DNA of 20,025 nucleotides from Bacteroidales bacterium (lineage in GTDB: Bacteria > Bacteroidota > Bacteroidia > Bacteroidales > UBA7960), in NCBI GenBank assembly GCA_003557965.1, contig PWND01000354.1:1-20025 (forward strand), written 5' to 3'. The first letter of the stretch is position 1. The number at the start of each line of letters is the position of its first letter. The position numbers and the translations under genes were made by a program. Of this stretch, positions 6,418 through 14,840 are shown one piece after another. A model generated the notes under the pieces. The model did not search any database and was not told the origin of the DNA. It saw only the letters and a list, made by a program, of their open reading frames with translations.

Positions 6418-7887
6418 ATGAATTTAACTATAGAGAACATTTTATTTGTAGGTTCGATTTTATTGTTATTCAGCATTGTAGCAGGTAAAGCTTCTTATAA
6501 ATTTGGAGTTCCCACATTAATTCTTTTCCTTGGTGTTGGTATTATTGCAGGTTAAGAAGGTTTAGGGCGCATCTATTTTGACGACCCCAAAGTGGCTCAA
6601 TTTATTGGGATTGCTTCATTAAACTTTATCCTGTTTTCGGGTGGGCTTGATACAAACTGGACCAATGTAAAACCGGTTTTTTGGAAAGGCTTTTCATTAT
6701 CTACATTAGGTGTGTTGCTGACTGCCTTGTCGCTTGGCCTGTTTGTATGGGCAGTTACTGACTTTACTATATGGGAAGGGCTGTTGCTAGGCTCGATTGT
6801 TTCTTCTACTGATGCTGCTGCTGTTTTCTCAGTTCTTAGATCAAAAAGCATTGCTTTAAAAGGAAAGCTAAGAGCTACTTTAGAGTTTGAAAGCGGCAGT
6901 AATGACCCCATGGCATTTGTTTTAACCCTCACGTTTTTATCAATTGTGATAAGTCAGGATGCAAGTGCGTCGAAAATGATTTATTTATTTCTGATGCAAA
7001 TGATAATAGGCGGTGGGTTAGGTTATTTATTTGGGAGGTTGAGCAAATTGGTGATTAATAATATAAAGCTTGATTACGAAGGATTGTATCCTGTTTTGGT
7101 CGTAGCTTTAATGTTTATTACTTTTTCAGCTACTGACTTTCTAAATGGAAATGGCTTCCTTGCTGTATATTTATGTGCATTATATCTTGGGAATCATGAC
7201 CTTATCCATAAAAAAACTATCTTGAAAGTTTTTGATGGGTTTGCATGGCTTATGCAAATAGTACTGTTCTTAACATTAGGTTTGTTAGTTTTTCCTTCGC
7301 AGATTTTTAATATTTTAGGGATAGGCTTTTTAATTTCTTTCTTTTTAATTCTGGTAGCACGTCCTCTTAGTGTATTAATCAGTTTGCTTCCTTTTAAAAT
7401 GATTTTTAGCCGTAAACTTTTTATATCCTGGGTTGGCCTTAGAGGTGCTGTTCCAATTGTATTTGCAACCTATGCGTTGATTGCAGGGATTGATAAGGCA
7501 GATATGATATTCAACATCGTCTTTTTTGTCTCTATTACTTCTTTAATTTTACAAGGGACTACAATTGGAATTGTTTCAAAATGGCTTGGAGTAGCGCTGC
7601 CAGTTAATGTAAAACCTAAAACTCCGGTTGAAATATTTTTATCGGAAGATGCTAAGACTGTTATGACAGAAATCAAAATTCCTGAAAACTCTATTCCGGT
7701 TGGCAAAAAAATAGTTGATCTTAACTTTCCCAGGGAAGCTATAATTTCACTGATACACAGAGATGAAGAATACTTTACTCCTTCGGGATTTACCGTAATT
7801 CTGCCCAAAGATATACTTCTTGTGTTAGCAGACAATCATAAAGCAATGGATAGTGTTTATGAATGTTTGGGTTTGGAAAAGCATTAA
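6418..7887 (+). pseudogene. CPA1 K+(Na+)/H+ antiporter (CvrA/NhaP2 type), frame broken by TAA
   Basis: The frame starting at ATG 6418 encodes MNLTIENILFVGSILLLFSI and continues to GVGIIAG, where codon 46 (6553-6555) is TAA. The frame then resumes without shift at EGLGRIYFDDPK and runs to 7887, for 489 residues if the stop is ignored. Family relatives read GMLAG-x-(D/E)G(V/I)G here, so a single changed base (for example TCA to TAA) explains the break. The rest looks intact: multiple membrane segments, SSTDAAAVFSVL, the CPA1 motif ESGSNDPMAF, GLRGAVPIVFA, and a C-terminal RCK_C domain of about 85 residues. A GTG at 6592 could start a 431-residue product, but this would lack the first membrane helix and part of the second. 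The cause may be a real mutation, a sequencing error, or readthrough; the sequence alone cannot decide. Confidence 0.85.
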
Positions 7888-7908
7888 TAAGGAGTATTTG
7901 AATAAAAA

Positions 7909-9222
7909 CTAATTCGTTTTTATAGTTGCATTTAACTCTTCTACCAATTGTCCCGTTAGATTCTCTCTCGTAAATGCCGTAATTTTATAAGTTTTGCAAA
8001 TAAGGCAATTGTCTTTATATAGTGCAAAAGAGTTTTTTATTGTTTTTGCCAGGTTAGTTTTATCATCAAATGGCACAATCCATCCGGTATTAGTTTCCCG
8101 GATGATTTTTGCAACATCACTGTTTTCAGGACAAATTGCCAGTATAGGCTTCCTTGAAGCCATATATTCAAATACTTTTCCGGTTATAATATAGGATGCA
8201 TTATCAATTCTGTTTAAACAAAGCAGCAGTATTGCCGAATTTTGCTGCATTTGTGGAATGTCCTTGTGTGGAATATATTTAGTTAGCTCAAGAAATTCTT
8301 TTAGGCCGTTTTTTTCAATGCTTTTTAATACTTCAATATCTGTTTTACCGATACAGCTTATCTTTAAATGTTGCTTAAAGCTTTCATTGCTTTTTACCAT
8401 TTCTCCCAACACTTCCCAAAGCTCTTCAGGATTTTGTTGTGAAAGAAATGTACCTGTGTACATGATGTTGAATTTTTCAGGTTTTACCGGTTTTACACCT
8501 TCATAATCGGATGTGTCAAATCCATTAGCAATTATGCTTATTGGTGTATTTGTGATTTTTGCAAAATCATTTTTCATCGTTTCACCTACTACTATTATCT
8601 TGTCAGCATTATCAAGGCACAATTGCTCAAGCTTTTTATGCTTCTTTTTTGCAACTTTTGAAAGTTTAAGATCCTCAAAATAGTAAACTGATGTCCATGG
8701 GTCCCTGTAATCTGCAATCCATGGGATATTGACTTTCTCCTTCAGCTTAAGAGCAATAATGTGCATACTGTGAGGAGGCCCTGTTGAGATAATTACATCT
8801 ACAGGGTTAGCTTTAAGCCATCCTGTCAGGAATTTTACTGATGGCCTGATCCAGAACTTTCTGGCATCGGGAATAAAAATGTTGCCTCGCAGCCATCTGG
8901 AGATTTTTTCAATGAAACTGCTTTTTCCTGATTCATTCAGAAACCCTGTCTGTATTTTTTCACTGCTTTTTTTTCCTGAGAAAACTTTGTATAAGCGGTA
9001 TGGTTCCTTAATAGGCCTTTTAATTGCTGTTATGTTTTCAGGAATGTCTTTAAGCAAGGAATTATCTTCAGACGGATATTCAGGGTTTGAGGGTGTGTAA
9101 ATTATGGGTTCCCAGCCGAACTTGTCAAGATATTTAGCAAATTTAAGCCAGCGCTGAACTCCTGAGCCTCCACCGGGAGGCCAGTAGTATGTTATTATCA
9201 GCGCTTTCTTTTTATCCATCAT
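7909..9222 (-). CDS. GT4-like (GT-B) glycosyltransferase
   Basis: This is a 437-residue cytoplasmic glycosyltransferase, probably adding a sugar from a nucleotide-sugar donor to an envelope polysaccharide or lipid. The N-terminal domain begins KKALIITYYWPPGGGSGVQR (4-23), a GT4-type Gly-rich loop. It continues with ISTGPPHSMH and IADYRDPWTS. The C-terminal domain begins at about FNIMYTGTF and contains ITGKVFEYMASRKPIL (about 352-367), whose Glu is the usual donor-binding residue. An in-frame ATG at 9306 lies within the yfhO coding region and would add a basic 28-residue tail unlike the family. I chose 9222, 31 bp after the yfhO stop; the adjacent ATG at 9219 is equally possible. It is the last gene of the DUF4834-yfhO operon. 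Donor and acceptor are unknown. Confidence 0.85.
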   Translation of the reverse strand: MMDKKKALIITYYWPPGGGSGVQRWLKFAKYLDKFGWEPIIYTPSNPEYPSEDNSLLKDIPENITAIKRPIKEPYRLYKVFSGKKSSEKIQTGFLNESGKSSFIEKISRWLRGNIFIPDARKFWIRPSVKFLTGWLKANPVDVIISTGPPHSMHIIALKLKEKVNIPWIADYRDPWTSVYYFEDLKLSKVAKKKHKKLEQLCLDNADKIIVVGETMKNDFAKITNTPISIIANGFDTSDYEGVKPVKPEKFNIMYTGTFLSQQNPEELWEVLGEMVKSNESFKQHLKISCIGKTDIEVLKSIEKNGLKEFLELTKYIPHKDIPQMQQNSAILLLCLNRIDNASYIITGKVFEYMASRKPILAICPENSDVAKIIRETNTGWIVPFDDKTNLAKTIKNSFALYKDNCLICKTYKITAFTRENLTGQLVEELNATIKTN

Positions 9223-9253
9223 TATGATATTACTACGAAAATAGTTTTTGCTA

Positions 9254-11785
9254 TTACTCCTCATTAGGCTTTTCAGCCTTTTTCTGTAATCTTTTATATA
9301 CTTCAAAACCTATATATCCAAAGCCGAGAAGCACAATTAATATTGAGAATACTAATGCTATTCTTTCTCCGGTATAATAAGATCTGGGCTTAAATTCAAA
9401 AACTATTTCATTTTCTCCGGCCGGCACAACCATTGCCCGAAGAATATAATTTGCCCTGAAGTGCTCTGCCGGTTCTCCGTTTATATAAGCTTCCCAACCT
9501 TTCGGATAATATATTTCAGAAAAAACTACCATAGAAGGGTTAGGTGCTTTGTACTCATATACTAATTTGTTGGGAGCATAACTGGTTAATTCAATATTTG
9601 CATTATGATGAAATCCCAGGCTGTCGTTTGATAATAGCTCCGAATATTCACGGTTAATTATGGCAGTATTTCCGGGGTTAACTTCTCCAATCATCATTAA
9701 CTCTTCATCAGCGTTATCGGCATAAGAAAACTCTTTTACAAACCATGCATTGCCAAGTGCTTCCATGTTTACCAATGGCATAGAGTTCAGATTATAAATG
9801 ATATAACGTGTATTAAGCATATTCAGCACCGGTGTTTCTTTAAACGCTGAATAAATATCAGGCTCATCTTGTTTTTGTAATGTTCTGATAATGTGATTCA
9901 TATCATATTGTATGTAGTAATCAATTAAATCCTGGTATCTCTGAAGTTTTGCTCCATGATATCCTCCTATTGATTTGTGGAAATAAGATGTGCGCGTACT
10001 GTTAAATGTACCTTCTGTAAGGTCAAGTACTCTTACCCCGTAGCCTTTGTCTTTTAGTATAAATTCATCTGCAAACTTCCTTTCATAAGGCCTTTCTACT
10101 CTTCGCCTCACCTCAAAATTGTCATCGTTCAAATACCTTTTGTTAATAGCCCACATGTCAAAAATTATGAGAAGCGATAGCCCGGCAATAAGGTATTTAT
10201 AAGAAAACTTCTTTATTGAGAATAATAGTAATAAACCAAGTGAGAGTGTAATAAATATAAAGCTTCTGATAGCGTCTGCTTGTAAAATTGATATTCTTGC
10301 TTTTTCCAGGTTATCAACAAACAGGTTTAATTCTGCTGCAAAATCAGGGCTTGAGGCTTTTTGGGCAGCCACCGATTGTGCTTCTTGTGCGCTTAAAAAT
10401 GAAAAAAATGCAGTTGGAAACATGTAAAACAATAAAGCGATTCCGCCTGTTACTCCATAAGCTATATACAGATTCCTGTTCTTGTAATTTACAATGCCAG
10501 GTGTTTTAATTATTTTTGACACTCCTATTGCGGCTAATGCAGGAATGCATAAAGCAGCAATTGTTAATGTCATTGAAACTGCTCTGAATTTATTGTATCC
10601 GGGAATATAGTTGACAAAAAACTCTGTTAATGGCATAAAGTTTTTGCCCCAGGAAAGCATAATTGACAGAATTATTGCTAAAAGGAAAGCATATTTAATA
10701 GTTCCTTTAACATAAAACAGGCTTAACACAAACAAAAACATTATAATAGCACCGATATAAACCGGCCCGGATGTAAACGGCTGGTCTCCCCAGTACTGGT
10801 TATTATTGGCTATTTCATTTCTTAGCCGTGGGTCCACATTTTTAAGTGCATTTTCATTATCGCCTATTGCACCTGTGGCTCCGCCTTTAATGTTTGGAAT
10901 TAACAGTGAAAATGTTTCATCAACGCCATAACTCCAACGGGTAATGTAGTCAATATCAAGCCCCGAACTTTGCCTGTCATCTTTTTCAGATAGCTCTGTG
11001 CCGCCTCTCATAGTAGCTTCTGAGTATTCATAAGTAAACCACAACCGGCTTATGTTTACACCTGCTGCAATGATTGCAGCTATTAATAATACTCCTAATG
11101 CTTTAAAATATACATCTAACTTACCTTGCCTGTATTTTTCATATAGTTCGAAAATACCGTAAAAAATAACTATTATCAAAAGGTAGTATGTAATTTGGAA
11201 GTGGTTTGCCCATATTTGCAGCGACAAGAATATTGTAAATAGCAGTCCACCAGCGAGAAGTTTCCCGCGAAAAGTATAAATTATTGAGCCCAGCACAGGA
11301 GCCATGTATCCTATAGCAACAGCTTTGGAGTTGTGCCCTGCTTCAATTATTATAAAATTATAAGAGGAGAGTGCAAAAGCTACTGCCCCTAAAAATGATA
11401 TCCATACATTTACTTTTAACAGTAACATGAAAATAAAGAAACCTGCAAAATATAAAAATATCATATCTGCCGGGCGTGGCAGCCATAATGTCATTGCATC
11501 ATGCAAAAACCCTGAAATATTATTAGGATACATAACAGAAATCTGGGCTGCCGGCATACCACCAAACATCGAGTTTGTCCATAAAGCTTCCTGTCCGGTT
11601 TCTTCTCTAAAGTCACGTATTTCTTTAGCCATCCCATCAAACTTTACAATATCGGGTTGCAATATTCTTTTTCCTTCAAGTACCGGGCTTACATAGGCCA
11701 GGGTTAATACAGCAAATACTGCAATAATAATAGGATATGGAAGAATCTTTTTCCAATCGGGCATTTTCGCAAAAATCTCTTTCAT
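9254..11785 (-). CDS. YfhO-family polytopic membrane protein (GT-C-like)
   Basis: This is an 843-residue inner-membrane protein. It has a first membrane helix at about 16-33, then the loop LQPDIVKFDGMAKEIRDFRE with an acidic pair typical of GT-C enzymes, and about a dozen further hydrophobic segments up to about residue 545. A soluble periplasmic domain of about 250 residues follows (RRRVERPYERKFADEF to PAGENEIVFEFKPRSY), and then a last helix (about 808-828) with a short basic tail. Firmicute YfhO proteins take part in glycosylating wall polymers; GT-C enzymes use polyprenyl-phosphate sugars. The role here is inferred to be lipid-linked sugar transfer at the outer face of the inner membrane. 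It starts 30 bp after the DUF4834 gene and is followed by a GT4-like enzyme, so the three probably act in one envelope-glycan step. Confidence 0.88.
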   Translation of the reverse strand: MKEIFAKMPDWKKILPYPIIIAVFAVLTLAYVSPVLEGKRILQPDIVKFDGMAKEIRDFREETGQEALWTNSMFGGMPAAQISVMYPNNISGFLHDAMTLWLPRPADMIFLYFAGFFIFMLLLKVNVWISFLGAVAFALSSYNFIIIEAGHNSKAVAIGYMAPVLGSIIYTFRGKLLAGGLLFTIFLSLQIWANHFQITYYLLIIVIFYGIFELYEKYRQGKLDVYFKALGVLLIAAIIAAGVNISRLWFTYEYSEATMRGGTELSEKDDRQSSGLDIDYITRWSYGVDETFSLLIPNIKGGATGAIGDNENALKNVDPRLRNEIANNNQYWGDQPFTSGPVYIGAIIMFLFVLSLFYVKGTIKYAFLLAIILSIMLSWGKNFMPLTEFFVNYIPGYNKFRAVSMTLTIAALCIPALAAIGVSKIIKTPGIVNYKNRNLYIAYGVTGGIALLFYMFPTAFFSFLSAQEAQSVAAQKASSPDFAAELNLFVDNLEKARISILQADAIRSFIFITLSLGLLLLFSIKKFSYKYLIAGLSLLIIFDMWAINKRYLNDDNFEVRRRVERPYERKFADEFILKDKGYGVRVLDLTEGTFNSTRTSYFHKSIGGYHGAKLQRYQDLIDYYIQYDMNHIIRTLQKQDEPDIYSAFKETPVLNMLNTRYIIYNLNSMPLVNMEALGNAWFVKEFSYADNADEELMMIGEVNPGNTAIINREYSELLSNDSLGFHHNANIELTSYAPNKLVYEYKAPNPSMVVFSEIYYPKGWEAYINGEPAEHFRANYILRAMVVPAGENEIVFEFKPRSYYTGERIALVFSILIVLLGFGYIGFEVYKRLQKKAEKPNEE

Positions 11786-11815
11786 TTTGTTTTTATTTCT
11801 GATAATTAATTAATG

Positions 11816-12091
11816 CTATTTATTGTTTTTATTGTTGTCTTCAATCTCTTCAAAATCAATATACTCGCCAATATTGTCGGAATCAAAACGTTTCTTGTCT
11901 TTTGTTTTTATTGAAATGTTCACATCTTTATTTCGTTGTTTGCCTGAATATTTTCTCCCGCCCTGGTTTCTTTCATAATACTTCTTTTTATACTTGTTTA
12001 ACTGCCTCTTTAGCAACCATGGGATTATCAGGCCGGTAACAACTCTGAATATTATATAAATGAGGATAAAAGTTCCAATAATTTCAAGCAT
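11816..12091 (-). CDS. DUF4834 family small membrane protein
   Basis: This is a 91-residue protein with one N-terminal membrane helix (about 4-27, IIGTFILIYIIFRVVTGLIIPWLL). A very basic stretch follows (KRQLNKYKKKYYERNQGGRKYSGKQRNKD), and the tail is acidic (about 73-91, with DFEEIEDNNKNN). I recognise it as DUF4834, a Bacteroidota family that commonly precedes yfhO. It has no catalytic motif. The charge pattern would put the basic segment at the cytoplasmic membrane face, where it could act as an adaptor, but that is inference. It is the first gene of a leftward operon and diverges from yebC. Confidence 0.82.
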   Translation of the reverse strand: MLEIIGTFILIYIIFRVVTGLIIPWLLKRQLNKYKKKYYERNQGGRKYSGKQRNKDVNISIKTKDKKRFDSDNIGEYIDFEEIEDNNKNNK

Positions 12092-12132
12092 AATATTATT
12101 TGCTTTTTCAAAATGATATAATTATAACGCAA

Positions 12133-12140
12133 CAAAAGTA
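12133..12140 (-). promoter_or_regulatory. Candidate -7 element for the DUF4834-yfhO operon
   Basis: On the minus strand this reads TACTTTTG, an exact TAnnTTTG match, 42 bases before the DUF4834 start. No good TTTG stands at -33. Confidence 0.45.
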
Positions 12141-12262
12141 TAAAAAACATAATCAATTGCTTATAATTTTTGTATGATTCTATTTATATACAGAGTTAAA
12201 TCAACTATTAAACAAATAGTCAGATTAGTTTTTTTTAATACGAATATAAAGCTGTTTTTAGC

Positions 12263-12270
12263 TATTTTTG
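12263..12270 (+). promoter_or_regulatory. Candidate -7 element deciding the yebC start
   Basis: TATTTTTG matches TAnnTTTG exactly. Transcription would begin near 12277, after the in-frame ATG at 12272 and before the ATG at 12296, so it favours 12296 as the true start. Confidence 0.45.
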
Positions 12271-12295
12271 CATGAAAAATAAAACATACAATAAT

Positions 12296-13042
12296 ATGGC
12301 AGGACATAGCAAGTGGTCAAAGATTAAAAGAGCTAAAGGGGCAAATGATAAAAAACGCTCCAAGATTTTTTCAGCAATTATTAAAGAAATTACTGTAGCT
12401 GTTAAAAAAGGTGGTGGCGACCCTGAAGGTAATCCCAGGCTTAGGCTGGCAATTTCTAATGCCAAAGGTGCAAACATGCCTAAGGATAATATTCAGCGTG
12501 CAATTTCTAAAGCCGGAGATAAGGATGCTTCAAACTTTTTTGAAATTACCTATGAGGGATATGCTAATCATGGCGTAGCGGTATATGTTGAGTGTCTTAC
12601 TGACAATCAGCAGAGAACGGTTGCTAACATAAGGTCATACTTTAACAAATACAATGGTAAGCTTGAAACAATGGGAGCTTTGAGCTATCTTTTTGACAGG
12701 AAAGGTGTTTTTACAATAAATAAAAACCTCATCAAAACTGATGAAGAAGAATTTATGATGGATGTTATTGATGCAGGAGCTGAAGATGTTGAATCAGAGG
12801 ATGATTTTTACACCATATATACTGCTATGGAAGATTTCGGAAAAATGATGAAAAAGCTTGAGGACTTAAAAATTGACCCGGAAAATGCTGAGTTACAAAG
12901 ACTGCCAAAAACTACTATTAAGCTGGAAAAGGAAGCTGCAAGCGGGGTGCTTAAACTAATTGATGCTTTTGAAGAGGATGATGATGTGCAAAACGTATTT
13001 CATAACCTGGAAATTACCGAAGAAATGCTGCAGGATATGTAG
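12296..13042 (+). CDS. yebC: YebC/PmpR/TACO1-family regulatory protein
   Basis: This is a 248-residue cytoplasmic protein of the YebC family, first named transcriptional regulators and now also linked to helping ribosomes through proline-rich stretches. The N-terminus is the family signature MAGHSKWSKIKRAKGANDKK; then come KKGGGDPEGNPRLRLAI, AKGANMPKDNIQRAI, YEGYANHGVAVYVE and LTDNQQRTVANIR. Three acidic-basic domains and an acidic C-terminus (FEEDDDVQNVFHNLE) complete the normal length. An earlier in-frame ATG at 12272 would add eight residues (MKNKTYNN) before the universal MAGHSKW, and the -7 element argues against it. Its stop is one base from that of the convergent gene at 13044. No ruvC is next to it, unlike in many other bacteria. 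Confidence 0.95.
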   Translation: MAGHSKWSKIKRAKGANDKKRSKIFSAIIKEITVAVKKGGGDPEGNPRLRLAISNAKGANMPKDNIQRAISKAGDKDASNFFEITYEGYANHGVAVYVECLTDNQQRTVANIRSYFNKYNGKLETMGALSYLFDRKGVFTINKNLIKTDEEEFMMDVIDAGAEDVESEDDFYTIYTAMEDFGKMMKKLEDLKIDPENAELQRLPKTTIKLEKEAASGVLKLIDAFEEDDDVQNVFHNLEITEEMLQDM

Positions 13043-13043
13043 T

Positions 13044-13382
13044 TTATTCTAAACCAATATTTCTTCCTGTATATACATAAGCTTGCTTAGTGCTGCCATC
13101 TGAAAGGACTACATCAAGCTTTTCACGCTGATAAATTGTTGGTACCGCCTCCCACTCATCTGCTATTTTGATATGTGTTTTATTCATTTTTATCAAAATA
13201 CCATTTACTGATTCTCCATTCAGGGGCTTAATATAAGGATATTCTCTGTCGGTATAAACCTTCCAGTTGTTAAGTGTTGCATCACCCACAACAGGCAATA
13301 GTGTACTGAACAACTCAAGCTGAACAGCCTTGTCTTTAAAGGTACCGTAAGCAAATACTAAAATAGTTGGTTTTGTTGTCAT
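13044..13382 (-). CDS. Gamma-glutamylcyclotransferase-like (AIG2/GGCT fold) protein
   Basis: This is a 112-residue small cytoplasmic protein. The start FAYGTFKDKAVQLELF (10-25) gives the family's YG(S/T) substrate loop. ADEWEAVPTIYQRE (74-87) carries the candidate catalytic Glu78 in the D-x-x-E context, and YVYTGRN ends the fold. GGCT enzymes release 5-oxoproline from gamma-glutamyl amines or peptides, but bacterial members of this size are mostly untested, so the substrate is unknown. The gene is convergent with yebC with a single base between the stops, so neither has room for its own terminator. A TATATTTG element lies just upstream. Confidence 0.82.
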   Translation of the reverse strand: MTTKPTILVFAYGTFKDKAVQLELFSTLLPVVGDATLNNWKVYTDREYPYIKPLNGESVNGILIKMNKTHIKIADEWEAVPTIYQREKLDVVLSDGSTKQAYVYTGRNIGLE

Positions 13383-13404
13383 AGTTGAAATAATTTATAA
13401 CAAC

Positions 13405-13412
13405 CAAATATA
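13405..13412 (-). promoter_or_regulatory. Candidate -7 element for the GGCT-like gene
   Basis: On the minus strand this reads TATATTTG, an exact TAnnTTTG match, 22 bases before the start codon. No correctly spaced TTTG is seen at -33. Confidence 0.4.
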
Positions 13413-13620
13413 TAAAGATTTTGACAAAGCAGTATTATAGTTAGAGTTTTTTTATCATTTTTTATTCCCCTGATAAACTACCAGGCCCCATAAATCAAAG
13501 AAAGAAAAAAAATATTAATTATTTAATAAATCAATATTTTATTAAGAAATTGTTTTGTATTTTGCACGTTGTTTTATTGAAGAAAAAGAAATTATTAATA
13601 ATAAAAAACCCCATAAAAAA

Positions 13621-14820
13621 ATGAGTAAAGTATTGATAATAGGTGCGGGTGGCGTAGGGAATGTAGTTGCCCGTAAATGTGCTTCTGTCCCTGAAGTTTT
13701 TTCTGATATTATGCTGGCAAGCAGAACATTGAGTAAGTGTGAGCAAATTGCCAGGGCAATTGGTGGCGATAGGGTGAAAACGGCAAAGGTTGACGCTGAT
13801 AATGTTAATGAACTGGTTGAGCTTATCAACAGGTTTAAACCGGAAATTGTTATTAATGTTGCACTTCCATATCAGGACTTAACAATTATGGAAGCTTGCC
13901 TTCAAACAAAAACACATTACCTGGATACTGCAAACTATGAGCCCCGGGATGTAGCAAAGTTTGAATATAGCTGGCAATGGGCATATCATGACAGGTTTAA
14001 GGAGGCAGGGCTGCTTGCTATACTGGGGTGTGGTTTTGACCCCGGTGTTACGGGAATATTTACAGCTTATGCTGCAAAGCATTATTTTGATGAGATACAT
14101 TACCTCGATATTGTTGACTGTAATGCCGGTGACCATGGTAAAGCATTTGCAACAAACTTTAATCCTGAAATTAATATAAGGGAAATTACACAAAACGGAA
14201 GATACTGGGAAAACGGGAAATGGATAGAAACTAAGCCGCTGGAAATACATAAGCCTATAAAATATCCCGAAATAGGTGAGAGAGAATCATATTTATTATA
14301 TCATGAAGAACTTGAATCACTGGTTAAGAATTTTCCATCACTGAAAAGAGCCAGGTTTTGGATGACTTTTGGAAGCCAGTACATAAATTTCCTTAATGTG
14401 CTACAGGAAGTGGGGATGACAAGTATAAAGCCTGTTAATTTTAAAGGAGTTGATATTGTTCCGCTCGAGTTTTTGAAAGCAGTTTTGCCCGAACCGTCTT
14501 CGCTTGGGGAAGAATATAAAGGACAAACATCAATAGGATGTCAGATTAAGGGGATTAAAGATGGTAAAGAAAGAACTTATTATGTATGGAATAATTGCGA
14601 CCATGCTAAATCCTATAAAGAAGTTAAGGCCCAGGCAATTAGCTATACAACAGGTGTGCCTGCAATGATTGGGGCAATGCTTGCACTAACCGGAAAGTGG
14701 AGTGGAAAAGGCGTTTTTAATGTCGAGGAATTTAACCCCGACCCGTTTATGGAAAAATTACCGGAATACGGGTTGCCATGGAATGAAGAAATTGATAAAC
14801 CATTGCCGGTTGAAAAATAA
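13621..14820 (+). CDS. Carboxynorspermidine/carboxyspermidine dehydrogenase
   Basis: This is a 399-residue enzyme of the saccharopine dehydrogenase family. It begins KVLIIGAGGVGNVVARKC (3-20), a Rossmann NADPH-binding loop, and contains TKTHYLDTANYEPRD and GCGFDPGVTGIFTAYA, both typical of the carboxy(nor)spermidine subgroup. This enzyme condenses aspartate-semialdehyde with putrescine or diaminopropane and reduces the product. The next gene, nspC, supplies the following decarboxylation, so the pair makes spermidine or norspermidine without S-adenosylmethionine. Which diamine is used cannot be read here. An in-frame ATG at 13555 would add 22 residues not found in the family; I chose 13621 because the Rossmann strand begins there. 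The near-match TATTTTG at 13558-13564 has one base too few for the -7 consensus. Lysine-pathway saccharopine dehydrogenase is the alternative but is unlikely beside nspC. Confidence 0.92.
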   Translation: MSKVLIIGAGGVGNVVARKCASVPEVFSDIMLASRTLSKCEQIARAIGGDRVKTAKVDADNVNELVELINRFKPEIVINVALPYQDLTIMEACLQTKTHYLDTANYEPRDVAKFEYSWQWAYHDRFKEAGLLAILGCGFDPGVTGIFTAYAAKHYFDEIHYLDIVDCNAGDHGKAFATNFNPEINIREITQNGRYWENGKWIETKPLEIHKPIKYPEIGERESYLLYHEELESLVKNFPSLKRARFWMTFGSQYINFLNVLQEVGMTSIKPVNFKGVDIVPLEFLKAVLPEPSSLGEEYKGQTSIGCQIKGIKDGKERTYYVWNNCDHAKSYKEVKAQAISYTTGVPAMIGAMLALTGKWSGKGVFNVEEFNPDPFMEKLPEYGLPWNEEIDKPLPVEK

Positions 14821-14840
14821 TACTTTTAGAGTTGTGTAGT

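Noticed and set aside
7902..7923. A/T hairpin ATAAAAAC/GTTTTTAT between the antiporter and glycosyltransferase ends
   Set aside because: The stem has one G/C pair and covers the glycosyltransferase stop codon; too weak to call a terminator.
13879..14250. 123-codon minus-strand frame inside the polyamine dehydrogenase gene
   Set aside because: It is antisense to a conserved enzyme, is Cys-rich by chance codon complement, and has no start signals.
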